From Plakobranchus ocellatus (taxonomy: Eukaryota; Mollusca; Gastropoda; Plakobranchidae), in contig BLXT01000383.1 in the NCBI GenBank assembly GCA_019648995.1, positions 682,584-713,868 of the forward strand: a stretch of DNA of 31,285 nt. The letters run 5' to 3'. The position numbers were made by a program, and so were the translations under genes. Below, in pieces: positions 20,146-31,225 of this stretch. The number at the start of each line of letters is the position of its first letter. Positions within the stretch are counted from its first letter, which is position 1. A model generated the notes under the pieces. That model worked only from the letters and a program-made list of their open reading frames with translations, made no database searches and was not told the DNA's origin.

Positions 20146-20531
20146 NNNNNNNNNNNNNNNNNNNNNNNNNNNNNNNNNNNNNNNNNNNNNNNNNNNNNNN
20201 NNNNNNNNNNNNNNNNNNNNNNNNNNNNNNNNNNNNNNNNNNNNNNNNNNNNNNNNNNNNNNNNNNNNNNNNNNNNNNNNNNNNNNNNNNNNNNNNNNNN
20301 NNNNNNNNNNNNNNNNNNNNNNNNNNNNNNNNNNNNNNNNNNNNNNNNNNNNNNNNNNNNNNNNNNNNNNNNNNNNNNNNNNNNNNNNNNNNNNNNNNNN
20401 NNNNNNNNNNNNNNNNNNNNNNNNNNNNNNNNNNNNNNNNNNNNNNNNNNNNNNNNNNNNNNNNNNNNNNNNNNNNNNNNNNNNNNNNNNNNNNNNNNNN
20501 NNNNNNNNNNNNNNNNNNNNNNNNNNNNNNN
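20146..20531. other. Assembly gap of 386 N
   Basis: Unknown bases. The identical flanks suggest that the gap and one flank may not exist in the genome. The open frame that reads through it is meaningless. Confidence 1.
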
Positions 20532-20786
20532 TCGAGGCTGATGATCGCGAGGTTTTGGTTGAGTCTGTTACTATTTCCTTTACTCGACTAGGCTCTCTAT
20601 CATTTCCTCATAAAATAGTAGAAGAAATTCCACAAATTTAAACACAGAGTAACACTAGTACATTGCCAAAAAAAAAGTAAAAAAGAAACAAATATATAAA
20701 AAACAAAACAACATCAAAAGCACGCTTAAACGAAAATAAACAAAAGAAAGGCTTAAGAATGTCCCAACACAATTCATCCCCACCCA
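20532..20786. repeat. Copy 2 of the ~256-bp segment starting right after the gap
   Basis: It begins TCGAGGCTGATGATCGCGAG at the first called base and runs to CATCCCCACCC, matching 19890-20145. Unlike copy 1 it continues into new sequence (AGTCCTGTAACACAG), as expected if it is the right-hand contig of an unmerged overlap. Confidence 0.95.
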
Positions 20787-21054
20787 GTCCTGTAACACAG
20801 TACATTATTTTATTGTAACTCATCATTATGTTTTTTTTTTGTCTGCCCGCTTAGGAGATGACGTAACATGACCTTTGATGATCAATATGATAATAATAAT
20901 AATATAAATGACAACAGCAATACAAACAGAGCATGTTGGACAGACTCTGACATACAAAGCAAAGCAGAATATGCAATCTGGAATACAAAATTTAGATTAT
21001 AAATATAATCATTAAGAGTAAAGTTATCAATGGTAGCAATAACAATACAATCGT

Positions 21055-21185
21055 ATGCTTTCAGGCCCTCCGTCAGGCCTGTGCGTGGGTTGCGCAGCTC
21101 GAACCAACAACATAATATGTATCCTTGTAGCTTTCACGGCGGGTTCGCTATCCAATGAGCCACCAAAACAGCCGAACTGCTGGCA
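21055..21185 (-). mobile_element. tRNA-derived SINE, degraded
   Basis: On the minus strand an A box TGGCTCATTGG (21152-21162) is followed 47 nt later by a B box GGTTCGAGCTGC (21094-21105), the internal RNA polymerase III promoter of tRNA. The body then ends in CCTGACGGAGGGCCTGAAAG, matching the tail of the copy at 30684. The tRNA cloverleaf is not preserved, so this is a SINE and not a tRNA gene. Confidence 0.75.
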
Positions 21186-21433
21186 TAAAATTAACATCAT
21201 TTATAAAATCATGACATTTTATTCCTCTTGCCTTTTGGACTAGATCTCTAATTAAAAAAAAATATACACGATATTGCCGGAAACATTCACCACTTCTAAT
21301 TTTCTTTGGCGTACATTCTTTAAAAGCACGAGTGAATAGAAACGATTATGGACTGTCCATGCTTTTAGACATTCTAGTCAAAATTAAACACTTAGATTTT
21401 GCAATTTGTAGGAACTTAGATGTGTTTTCTCCC

Positions 21434-21435
<2 letters not shown>

Positions 21436-21478
<43 letters not shown>
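21436..21478. repeat. (CT)n microsatellite
   Basis: About 21 uninterrupted CT units. No function is visible. Confidence 0.97.
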
Positions 21479-21480
<2 letters not shown>

Positions 21481-21589
21481 CTCTCTTTAACTATCCACCT
21501 ATTTCTTCCCCCTCCTCCTTTTACTGATAAAAACATAGATCTCGCAATCTTCGCTTTAAGAGTTTCGCACAGTTAGGATTTCTACTCTA

Positions 21590-21925
21590 CTATTGCTACT
21601 GCTACCATCACTGCTTTTGTGCTCCTGTTAAGTAACTGCTGGTTTTGCTAATACCACTGATGATACTGCTGCTTCTGCTAATGCTCTTGCTATTGTTACT
21701 GCTGGTACTACATATACTGCTACTGAAGGTGTTGGTGTTGGTGCTGCTACTGCTACCACTACCACTACCACCTCTATGACTACCACTTACACTGCCACTA
21801 CCACTAACACGACCACCGCCACCACCACATTACCATCACCAGATTACCATCACCATTACTACTACCATTACTACTACCACTACTACTACCACAACTACCA
21901 CAACTACCACACACAACTACCACTA

Positions 21926-22006
<81 letters not shown>
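21590..22006. repeat. Degenerate to perfect triplet repeat, ending in (ACT)n
   Basis: CTG/CTA/CCA-type triplets run from about 21590, becoming CCATTACTA-type units and finally about 29 ACT units (21919-22006). The gradient from imperfect to perfect units suggests expansion at the right end. The long open frames over it are by-products of the missing stop codons. Confidence 0.92.
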
Positions 22007-24740
22007 TTAAAATAATGATAATAGCATTGCTAGATGAACAACTAGAACTTCAGGCGTATAAGATGATATATCAGAGACAAGAACTTTATAAGACAAGCAG
22101 TCAGGAATGCAGTCACTACGTTCTGTAATGAGTTCTTTGCTTCGTTCGGCTAGTGACGTTAGTTGCAACCACACAATCTTAATTGTACTCATAATAATAC
22201 TTGGATGTTCTAAGACCCAGCTTAATAGGCTGATTTTTTCTTTGACTGCTCACATTCTCAGGATTTTAACCGCCTCCTCCCTATGGTGCCAACAGCAGGA
22301 TGAAATAAAAATATTGCTGCAGGCCAAGATCACTGACTTCGAGGCATCAACGCTCTCGAACCATGCGATACATCCCATCAATAAATATTGCAAAACGATG
22401 GGACTTGCAACACGTGTTTGTTTGGTTACAGAGTGAAAAAAGGAAAACCTTTGTATTCGATGAAAGTGAATAAGACTTGTATTTTTAAGTCAAACATTCT
22501 ATCCACTTCTGAGATTATCTAAGTTTATCCTCGCTGAGGCTCCCAGAGGCATTCGGAAAGATATGTGGGCTTGAGGAAAGTTGTGCGCACATCAATAGAT
22601 TCCAGCCCCAGCTCTATAGCCCATTTGCTTGTTTGTGATTGTATTTTACGGCGCGTTGGCAAGTCTGCAGCGTCAACGTGTGCCAGAAAATTTCGCTCCT
22701 TAAATTCACAGATGCGTGCATACAAAGTTTCCCGTATCGGAACCCAATTCCTGTTCTATTTACTACTTTAAAAAACTCATCTTTTGGCCTCCGTTTGGCT
22801 CGGCGCTGATGGCAGAGCAAATTTGGCACATAGAGTTCATACAAGTTTCAGGCTGAGTTCGTTCTTAACTGCGTCACACTAATGCCACGATTATTTTGAA
22901 GAGGCTCTACCTGTACAAGGTAGCGTTACTGGCATTCGAATTAGACCAAGAACGCGACAAGCCACTATGACACGCTCCTCTTATCCTCAAGTCCACCTTT
23001 GACCCGGTTCCCGGTGGAGTCCAGACCCAGTACACACTAAGGATACAATCTCAGTTTGATTAATCGATGGTTCCGCTCATTCCGCCGCAGAATGGTGATC
23101 TCTGGGTTTCAATCCATCGCTTCCTCTAAGAGGCCGTCTCTCTCTCTCAGACAGATACAAATCAGATATTCAGGAAATAAGTTCTTAAACCATTTGAAAT
23201 AATAGGCTAAAGATGGCTTGCAATTTGTCCCAGCTATTCTAGAGATACCAAGTTGTTTCAAGCAACTTATTTTACAAGAGAGCTTGTCTTTAAGAGAAAG
23301 TTTGAACGCGCAAAGTTTGTTGTGACCTTTTTCTTTGGCGGCCTTAAAATGTTTAGTTGCTCAGTTGTTGCCAACTAGCCAGTACATATCAGCTATGGCT
23401 TAATTGATTGATTTAATGCCGGTATACCGATTCCAACATTCATTAATGATGTCAGTTTCTTTCCTAATTTTTCTCACAGGCCCGCATTCTCTTTTGTTTT
23501 TTGGTATGCAAAAGGTTAAAACCTCGTTTAATACCTGAATAAATATAATATAGCTAAAACAAATAATGGTCGTGATCCCAGATTTGCAATTCTGCCAAAG
23601 TTCTTTAGGTTTTCGTGAGCTGAAAGATTCAGAATGTGTTTAAACTTGTTTACGTTTTGATGTCGTTAAACAATAAGACTATACAATGGTACTATTTTCA
23701 CGCAAGGGTTTTTAGTTCATATGATTTTCATGCAAAAAGGATTATTCTCTCGAAAGAGTAGGGAAACATCAGGATCATTGTTATATTTTCTGATGGTCTT
23801 ACATGGTGGATTTTTATAATTTATAATATTGTCGAGCTGTGTAAAAGCTCACATATGCATAAACAGCCAGTTCCTCTTTCTACAAAGGTGTAGGTGTACT
23901 TCTTTTTCTTATAATAATGCCAACAAACTGATGTAAAAAAAAACCAACCATTCTCAGGCACGTACGATATCAAAATATATTGGCCTGAAGATGTATCTAA
24001 GAATGGCTTACGAACACTATCATGACAGCAAAGGCGAAGGCAATGATAGAAAACAATGAAAATTTGGATGTGATGAAGAGATTTGCCTAACAAGAGTAAT
24101 TAAATGGTGGATCTTCAAAATAATCTTTTAGTTTATCAAGATCGAAGGGCAGAGACCAATAAATGGAACTGCGAACGATCGATAGTTCTTAGAAATTAAT
24201 CAAAGCTGTACCATATGACCTGCTCTGCAAGGAAATCTCCAAAGATCGGAGAAGCCTGAGAAAACCATACCACTTTGAAGAGGATTGTGGAAGGCGACAT
24301 GAAGATAAGAGAGGGACCGCAAAAGGAAAGACCTAGAAAAGCTGAGATAAAGAAATAAAATGGCAGTCTGTATTTGTGGGTTTCACTCTGACACGAAATC
24401 AAGAAGTATTTATGTAATGGTAAAGCCAAATGCGGAATTTGCAGTAAACCGCCTCCTGTTTTGCTTTTTTGTTTATTTGGGTATTTGTCTTACTAAATTC
24501 ATTGTTAAAGTTTTCCTTCAGTAAAAAGCTATCCATAGATAATGTTTTATCTTTGACAACAATCAAGTGAAAAAGCTACATTGTGTGTGTCACAGTACAA
24601 TTATTATAAAAGGTACCGCGATATACCATCAAGCAAATCGAAAAGAGAAAGAGCAGAGATAGAATCAGGAATGCGACACATGCATTTGAGGAAACTCCAT
24701 TTTTACAAGATCCTGCGAGCGACATTCATGCGGATGTTCT
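22007..24740. other. Non-coding DNA with no firm feature
   Basis: Frames of 60-110 residues at 22107-22436, 22525-22844 (minus) and 23821-24093 (minus) show no domain I know. A weak tRNA-like B box, GGGTTTCAATCC, at about 23105 may mark another worn SINE. Base composition is more balanced than in the left half of the window. Confidence 0.4.
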
Positions 24741-24744
24741 AGAT

Positions 24745-24845
24745 ATAGGGTGACCCGATCTACGGCTGTGCCATCCATGACAAAGAGTCGGGGCAGAATG
24801 AAGTCAGGGCGAGTTTGTCAAGCACTGCATGACCAACGCTTCTGG
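24745..24845 (-). mobile_element. Probable degraded tRNA-derived SINE, same family
   Basis: The minus strand reads GTTGGTCATGCAGTGCTTG, then CAAACTCGCCCTGA. This parallels GTCGGTGGCACAGTGGCTTG, then TGAGTCCGCCCTGA in the 30684-30808 copy. The B box and tail are not clear, so this is a head-only remnant. Confidence 0.5.
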
Positions 24846-27285
24846 TAGAAAATCGGAAGCTTCAGACAATTTGCACTAGAGCAACTCTCTGGATGATGAA
24901 AATTATTTAGCAAAGCCTCTGATATTTCCACAGATACGGGGTTCTTTTAAATAGTCTTTACTGCGAGAGGGATTGACCTCTCGGAACAATCTTTCTCACT
25001 TACGTTGCACTTTTTTGCTCCTAGTGCTACATATTTCAATATGATCGATAGGATTGTTGCGCACTGCATCCGTCCTCTATATTTAGTACAAAGCTCGCAA
25101 ATGTCTACAAGGCTCCCAGGAATAAGTCATCGTGACCTTGAATGGTAACGTTCTTATGCATCTTTTCAGCAACGAGCCATTAGACGGGATATTTTGTTGT
25201 CTGACCACTGTTAGATTGGAAACATATGTAGACAATTTCAACAGATCACAAAAGAATCAATGAACAAAAAAGCGTGATAAAGAGTAAAAAGAAAGTAGAT
25301 GTAGAATCAATGGCACCGAAGAAAACAAAGACTGCATAAAAAGTCAGTTGAAGAGATACAAGAAGCTTTTGAACTATACAAGAAGAATTTGAAAAACGAG
25401 ACAATGAAAGATAGTAGAAGAAGGGAGAGAGAGAGAGAGAGATATCGACAGAGTGCAAAATACAAAAAGAACTTCAGAGAGAAATGAAAAGGCAAAAATC
25501 TTTAAGTGCATTAAGAGGAACAGAAGGATGCTAAGATAGAGACAGGAGAAAGTCAGTAAAAAGAGAAACAGGAAGAATGAATAGCCACGACATTTCTGGA
25601 TATGGCTTCCCTTGAACTCCACAAACTTATTGTGAGAATTCAGGTGATGTTTCAAATATACCGCATTCAGTTCAGAACTTCGATAATTTCCTAAATTCTT
25701 CATTAAGAAATGTAACGCAACTGGTGCAGTAGCTTACACGGAGACCCATGTCACCCGCGTCTTCTTCCGAAAACTAAAATGGTATACATAATCCATGCAT
25801 TAAATTTAGTAGACCATAAATGGAATAATATACTGATTATCAGCATACTAAACTTAACGCAATGATTATTTATATCATCTTGTTCGTAAGGGAATACAAA
25901 TCTTAATTGAAGACAGGCAAACTGCACAGACCGAGCGATAAAGCGACGGAAGATATGCGTTAGTGCACAGCTTCCCTCTGACAGCTTTAGTGGTGATGGA
26001 TATACCGTGAGTAGCACCAACACTAAAAACATCGAATCAAAATCTAAGGAGTAAAAAAAAATATGATAAAGAAGTTCTTTGCCATAATTAGATCGGACGA
26101 ACGGAAGAAAAGAAAAATATGAAAGTGGTAATCACCAAATGAGAAGGAATGCAAAGAATAAAAAGAAAGAGAAAATAAAATGGAAACCAAGCGCAAAGCA
26201 ATTCTAAAGGCGAAGGAAAAAAAAAAAGGAAAAAGCGAGCAGTAAAAGGAACAAAAGAAAAAGCTATGAGTGCAGAATGACACTCCTTTATTCATCCAAG
26301 CGTGGCGAAAAGATAGCTTTAAAAAATTGGGATTAAATGAGGCGGTGGCGGGTATGAACTGGCGACAGGAGGCCACTGCAGATTTCACGGCAACACTAAT
26401 GTCTCCAGTGTTGGATCATAAATAACAGTAAAGGAAATGACGGATGCATCAAAATGCTCTCATGGAGTAATATGGTGAACATTTACAGCAGAAATACCAA
26501 GAAAGGCCAGTGCAAATATCTGCAATATATATATATTACTCTAGAGACCAAAAGAAGAAAATCATATTTAAAAGTCAATCGTACAATGCGGCCAGCATGT
26601 TTGATGAAGAGCAACTTGACGATGGGGACTTCGCTCAACAACACCAACTAGGAGCTCAATTCTAAAAAGTTGCCGTTTCACAACTTCAGTGAACTCAAGT
26701 TTTTGCTTTCACTTGGGCATTGGTTCCGTGTGCTACTACCATTATGCAGTGATTATAGTTTGGTCAGAGCCAAAGCGACATCTTGGTGTTGTTTAATATT
26801 TCTCTGTCAGGCTAACAGTTCTGTATTAGGTACAAGGCTTGTTTCTCAACATAGGTTGATAGGTTGGTTGGGAGGAAACATTTTTGCTTGCATAGAAAAT
26901 TATTTCGTAGTTTAAGTAGTTCCTTATATCATCATGTTGGTTTATGTATTGATCTATGTGAAGTGTTTTGACCGATTCATTTGTTCGTATTGGGTTGATG
27001 AATGGGTTATTTGATTACTACATCTAGAATTGAATGACTGTTAATTATTGTGTGTGGTGCTCGCCTGGTTGGATGGCTCGCAAGTTTAGTTTTGACTGGG
27101 AGGTTTTATGGAAAGTTTGTTACTTGATGAATTATCGGTTGGCTGGTTGATTATTTTTCATTTTAAGGCACCATAGAACAAATTCATTTGCTAATGCTGC
27201 GGGATGGCATTATGTTGATATTAGCTGGTGTTTGCGATGGTCGAGGCTCACATTCAAACTTGATATTCTAGTAGTTGATGTACTA
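24846..27285. other. Non-coding, purine-rich in parts
   Basis: A plus-strand A/G-rich stretch (25240-25570 and 26050-26270) produces minus-strand frames of Phe/Leu/Ser without gene-like features. A weak tRNA-like segment in minus orientation may lie at 26335-26420 (B-box-like AGTTCATACCC). No gene is recognised. Confidence 0.4.
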
Positions 27286-27287
27286 CG

Positions 27288-27415
27288 ACAAGATGATCCC
27301 AGGCTTCAAGGCCCTTCTCAAGTGTGCCACTTCGTGCCAGGCAGGAAGACAAGAGAGAAAGTAAGGTCTTTGCAAATATCAGGGCAAGTTCGCTAGTCAT
27401 TGAGCCACCTGCAAC
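27288..27415 (-). mobile_element. tRNA-derived SINE, degraded
   Basis: The minus strand holds the A box TGGCTCAATGA (27398-27408), then CTAGCGAACTTGCCCTGATA, and at the other end GGGCCTTGAAGCCTGGGATC. That tail is nearly identical to the copy at 30684. The B box is worn away. Confidence 0.7.
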
Positions 27416-27978
27416 TCACAGTTTGGGATCAGAACCGAAATGAAATTACGTTAAAAAATATATAGAAAGAAAACAATTTGGTGCAGTTGTGCAACCACAA
27501 TACTCCGTTAGCCCAAAACTCTGTTGCTAACAACAAACGTAATAATTGACACAACAGCTCGATCTCCTGCGAGCATGAGAACCAACGTAGATATCCATGC
27601 TTTGCTGTAGAGAACAAAGGCAAACGGTAAACGTATAATGTCAGTAAATGAACGAATTGACAGATACAAATGGAGCTAGTACAAGCTGTTATGTTTGACT
27701 TTACACATTTGCTTGTATGTTTCTCCCTCTTTTTTCTTCCTTTTGTTCGCTACTGCTTTTGCAAATAGTTTTGTCATTGCTGTCTTGACCGAACTCGGTG
27801 TTTTTGATGCTACTGTCTGCGATGTTATTCTTATCGATTTTATATTAATCTTTGTTGTTGACACCGCTGTAGAGGTCGGCGATGTTACAATAAAATCTCG
27901 GTGCTATATTTGTTGTTTTTGTTGTTGCTGTTGTTGTTGCTATTGTTGCTGCTGCTGCTTCTGCTGATGTCATTGTTA
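27416..27978. other. Non-coding DNA ending in a triplet-rich stretch
   Basis: No domain in the frames on either strand. From about 27905 to 27968 the sequence is made of GTT/GCT triplets (TGTTGTTGCTGTTG...), a short imperfect microsatellite directly before the Harbinger-like MITE. Confidence 0.5.
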
Positions 27979-28110
27979 GTGTAGGCACACACTGGAGGCG
28001 ACGCGACTAGTCATGGCTAACTTGAAGGACTGATGTCGCAGTTAGCGTAGGCCCACACTGGAGGCGACGCGACTTGTCATGGCAAACTTGAAGGACTGAT
28101 GTCGCAGTTA
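27979..28110. repeat. 66-bp tandem duplication of the left end of a MITE
   Basis: The units at 27979-28044 and 28045-28110 share GGAGGCGACGCGACT, then GTCATGGC and ACTTGAAGGACTGATGTCGC, with about four substitutions. Each is preceded by TTA. The second unit is the actual start of the element that ends at 28393. Confidence 0.93.
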
Positions 28111-28396
28111 CTGTGCGCTCCCCACCGACAAGTTAGCCTGATAATTTGTAACAAGACTGGCCTCGTGATTCGCGCGGCAACGGTCAGCAGAATTATGCGT
28201 GGTCACGTAATGGCACCCCCCATTCCCTTATCCAACAGAGCCGCTGACATAAGACCAGGCTGTAAAACACAGAGGATAGCTCCAACGCTTCGACAAGTTG
28301 CCGACTTAGTGTGCGCTCGCACCAAAGAAAGAAAGTATTACAAAACATGTATTCTTGGACACATGATTTGCTGCCTCCAATGTGGGCCTACGCTTA
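28042..28396. mobile_element. 349-bp Harbinger-like MITE with TTA target duplication
   Basis: The element (28045-28393) starts GCGTAGGCCCACACTGGAGG and ends CCTCCAATGTGGGCCTACGC. These are inverted copies of 20 bp with one mismatch, bordered on both sides by TTA (28042-28044 and 28394-28396). A 3-bp TWA duplication and a GACGCGAC-type subterminal motif are features of PIF/Harbinger. The open frame that begins at 28099 runs out of the element past the right TIR and is not a transposase. Confidence 0.82.
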
Positions 28397-28399
28397 GTG

Positions 28400-29535
28400 T
28401 AATTTCCCTTATTAAGATGCAGGTAAATTTTGAGACTTCATTCGAACAATGTGTTATTTGCACAAAGAACTAAGTACACAGATATTACACAAAATATATT
28501 TTAAGCCATCACATTTTCTAATTCGTGGGCGTATGTGTCAGTCAAGCGTTGGAACCCCCAAAATAAAGTCAAAGGTTAAATCTTGTGTTTTAAAATATAT
28601 AAAAAAATAACATAGAATGTAAAATTCAATCGGATTAGAGCTTCCGCATAAAACATATTATGCGCAGAGCTAAAGATTTTTTTTTAAACATTGTCATCAT
28701 CATGAATTGCCTAAACCTCAGAAGAAAAAAGCATTCCTGGCGTCATATCTTACCAGCTTTGTATCTTACCTTTCTGCCCGACTAGGAAACCTATTGATTT
28801 CATTGCATAACTATCATTTCTCCCATTACATCCATTAAAGTCCCTCATATATTTCCAGTTGTATAACTTTGCGGATCTCTCCTTGTATCCCTCGTTGTCT
28901 CTCCCTGTATTTCTGATTGTATCCCTGATTGCATCCATTATTGTATCTAAAAATGTCTCTCTGCTTCTATGTCCTTATGTTATTTCATGTTTGTCGTAGT
29001 CTAGTCCTCATTGCCCTTTAAGACAGCGAGGTATTTCATGTACTGCAAGTAAATAAAGCTTCCAAGTAATTACTGAAGCACAAATGGTAGGAAAAAAAAA
29101 AGCCGAATTGAACGCTGTAGGCGAACACGACACGCACTTAAATTGTACAAAAAATATGAAAATATGAATTGCTCTAAAATCTAACATTATTAAACAGGCC
29201 TAAAGTAACAGTGCAATATGAACGAAGTATGAAATTTACATAAAGTCTGTCACTTATCTCGACCCTCATTTCTCTATCTGGACTCAGGTAAGTTGTCAGC
29301 TCATCAGATGAAGGTAGCACACTCTGGTTGTTCTGTAATATTTGTGGACTTACATTGAGAATCAGGGTGCATGACTACAAGGCTTTGACCACCTGTCGGT
29401 CTTTTTATCTCGCTTTCCCAGACAGCCGCTGAAAAAAAGTTTGGATCACTGTTGGCGCCTTGGCTCTTTGCCGCTAATTCTGAAGAGAGTAAGACAATTC
29501 AACAGATTGACGTGAAACCCAAGTTAAAGAATAAC
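28400..29535. other. Non-coding DNA
   Basis: No domain, repeat or RNA gene seen. The 28750-28938 segment consists of degenerate ATTGTATCC / CTCCTTGTATCCCT-like short units (a decayed minisatellite), which gives a spurious minus-strand frame rich in Asn, Arg and Asp. Confidence 0.45.
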
Positions 29536-29538
29536 ATT

Positions 29539-29604
29539 GGAGGAGGAGAAGGAGGAGGAATGGGAGTGGTAGTGGTAGTGGTAGTGGTAGTGATAGTGGT
29601 AGTG

Positions 29605-29674
<70 letters not shown>

Positions 29675-29849
29675 GAGTAGGAGGAGGAGAAGGAAGAGGA
29701 GGAGGGGAGGAGAAGAAGAAGAAGAAGAAGAAGAAGAAGAAGAAGAAGAAGAAGAAGAAGAGGAGGAGGAGGAGGAGGAGGAGGAGGAGGAGGACGAGGA
29801 GGACAAGGAAGAAGAAGAAAAAGAAGAAAAATAGGAGTGGTGGTGGTGA
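29539..29849. repeat. Long compound triplet microsatellite (GGA, AGTGGT, AGT, AGA, AGG)
   Basis: Blocks in order: GGA (29539-29560), AGTGGT hexamers (29565-29605), about 22 AGT units (29606-29672), mixed GGA/GAA (29679-29715), about 16 AGA units (29711-29760) and AGG units (29760-29793), then AAG. Positions 29679-29794 hold only purines on the plus strand. Open frames on both strands are artefacts (poly-Val/Lys/Arg on plus, poly-Ser/Leu/Tyr on minus). Confidence 0.96.
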
Positions 29850-30036
29850 AAAAAATATGTCGACGGTGACTGACTGGATATAAAATCAATATCCGTACAA
29901 CTTTTAAGACATAGCCTGACACGTTCACTTTGGCGATTCAGGTATTTCAAGTAAATTTAGTTTTGTTACCTTCTGAGTTTAAGGGCATGGCTGTTGTAAT
30001 CTGCACAAATTATCTCATCACTGTCTTTCCCTCATT

Positions 30037-30152
30037 AGATTGTAGAGCAGTTAGATCTGCCGGATGCTGGACTATAAGGTCTTGGGTTTAAACCATATTT
30101 CTGTTCCGCCCGGATGTTTTGATGCTGGTTAGGGAAAAAAAAAAAAAAAAAC
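30037..30152 (+). mobile_element. Candidate tRNA-derived SINE with A tail
   Basis: An A-box-like TAGAGCAGTTAGA lies near 30041 and a B-box-like GGGTTTAAACC near 30088, with typical spacing for a tRNA-type pol III promoter. About 45 nt of body follow, then a run of 17 A at 30136-30152. Orientation is opposite to the other SINEs and the sequence differs, so it would be another family. Confidence 0.5.
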
Positions 30153-30184
30153 TTTATCATTGATAAGGCTCAGTTTGAACATTG

Positions 30185-30210
30185 NNNTTTTTTTTTTTTT
30201 TTTTTTTTTA
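30185..30210. other. Three N followed by a T-run
   Basis: A homopolymer that the assembly could not resolve. It could be the reverse-strand A tail of an element to its left, but no partner is evident. Confidence 0.9.
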
Positions 30211-30216
30211 CAAAAT

Positions 30217-30320
30217 TATGCCTGACGCATCAGTTCGATAGGGTAAATTGATCGAAAGGTCAGTCGTTCGAATCCCAGCCAAGGCCCACAAAATTTCTCT
30301 CTTGCTTCCCGGTTACAACG
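30217..30320 (+). mobile_element. tRNA-like segment with consensus B box (SINE head)
   Basis: GTTCGAATCCCAGCC at about 30267-30281 is a consensus pol III B box. The A-box region upstream (GCATCAGTTCGATAGGG) is weaker. The T-stem does not pair, so it is not a working tRNA gene. This could be the head of a further SINE family. Confidence 0.5.
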
Positions 30321-30683
30321 TAAAGGGGTAGCTAGGTCTCGTAAGACTCGGCGAGAGTAAATACAGCAAAGATAGCAAAGGCAAACTATATAAGAATGCT
30401 GCATGCCAAGAACTACCAGGACCTTACTCCTGGTCCATCGATGATTTGACCAAGCATGGCACTCGCTTTACATTTTTTGATGACAAGAATGTAAGTTGCT
30501 CCCTACTAAATTGCTTTTTTTGCGCCAAATACACTACTAATATTGGTTTCAGACTTTTTAGCCCTCGAACATTCGTGCAGGAGGGGGGGATACCGCTGTT
30601 GAATATATAGGCAGGTTTGCTAAACATTTCACCATCGGCGAATCTGTTTTCTGAGAGGGTTATTGAATATAGCCAGTCCACAT

Positions 30684-30808
30684 CAAGGTGATCTCAGGCT
30701 TCAAGGCCCTCTGTCAGGCCGGGGCGCCGATGGCGGGCCTCGAACCCGCGACAGAAGGGTCCCTGCGGATCTCAGGGCGGACTCACAAGCCACTGTGCCA
30801 CCGACGCC
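30684..30808 (-). mobile_element. tRNA-derived SINE, best-preserved copy
   Basis: The minus strand starts GGCGTCGGTGGCACAGTGGC with the A box TGGCACAGTGG (30790-30800). The B box GGGTTCGAGGCC lies at 30736-30747, and GGCGCC near the end of the tRNA-like part can pair with the start. The 3' part continues CCGGCCTGACAGAGGGCCTT, then GAAGCCTGAGATCACC, the family tail. The plus-strand open frames over it are spurious: the translation GLEPATEGSLRISGRTHKPL comes from the antisense of the SINE. Confidence 0.85.
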
Positions 30809-31074
30809 CCCCCTGTTTTCTGATAGACTATGGCACTCTTCATTCAGATTGTATGATGTATAGTGTATTTGTTGTTGCTGTTGTTATCCAGCGTCGTTCC
30901 CCAGAACGTTGGCTGCCCGCACTGCCTCATGTACCATCTGTCTCCATACATCTCTCTCCAGGATGACATCGTATATCTCTCTTGTAGTCATCTGATAGTG
31001 TATTTAGCTGTATGTTATTCTGTCTCAACCTGTTACGTCTTACATTATCGATTCTATTAATGCCAGGGAACACC

Positions 31075-31225
31075 CAAACCTTAAAGGCGTTTATTTGGTG
31101 TCTACGGCTCGTCGACGCCTATGTGATTTCAAAGGCCTTTAGCTTTCAACAAGGCTGAAGGTAGTATCGAGCTAGAATCCACGACAAATGGTTTCAATAG
31201 ACTTCACTAGCCACTGCGCTATGAA
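31075..31225 (-). mobile_element. tRNA-derived SINE, degraded, near the window end
   Basis: On the minus strand TAGCGCAGTGG (31211-31221) is an A box and GGATTCTAGCT (31170-31180) a worn B box. CAGCCTTGTTGAAAGC and AAGGCCTTTGAAATCAC follow. This is the same architecture and orientation as at 21055, 27288 and 30684. The 31226-31285 remainder is A-rich. Confidence 0.65.

Noticed and set aside
20119..20541. ORF of 140 aa
   Set aside because: It reads through the N gap.
28099..28473. Plus-strand ORF of 124 aa
   Set aside because: It starts within the Harbinger-like MITE, crosses the right TIR and has no transposase motif.
29452..29950. Three long ORFs (134-158 aa) on both strands
   Set aside because: Triplet microsatellite without stop codons. 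The products are poly-Val/Lys/Arg or poly-Ser/Leu/Tyr.
30217..30290. Functional tRNA gene (consensus B box)
   Set aside because: The T-stem and acceptor stem do not pair and the A box is weak, so a SINE head is more likely.
30663..31060. ORFs with GLEPATEGSL-like peptide
   Set aside because: Antisense translation of a tRNA-derived SINE, not a gene.
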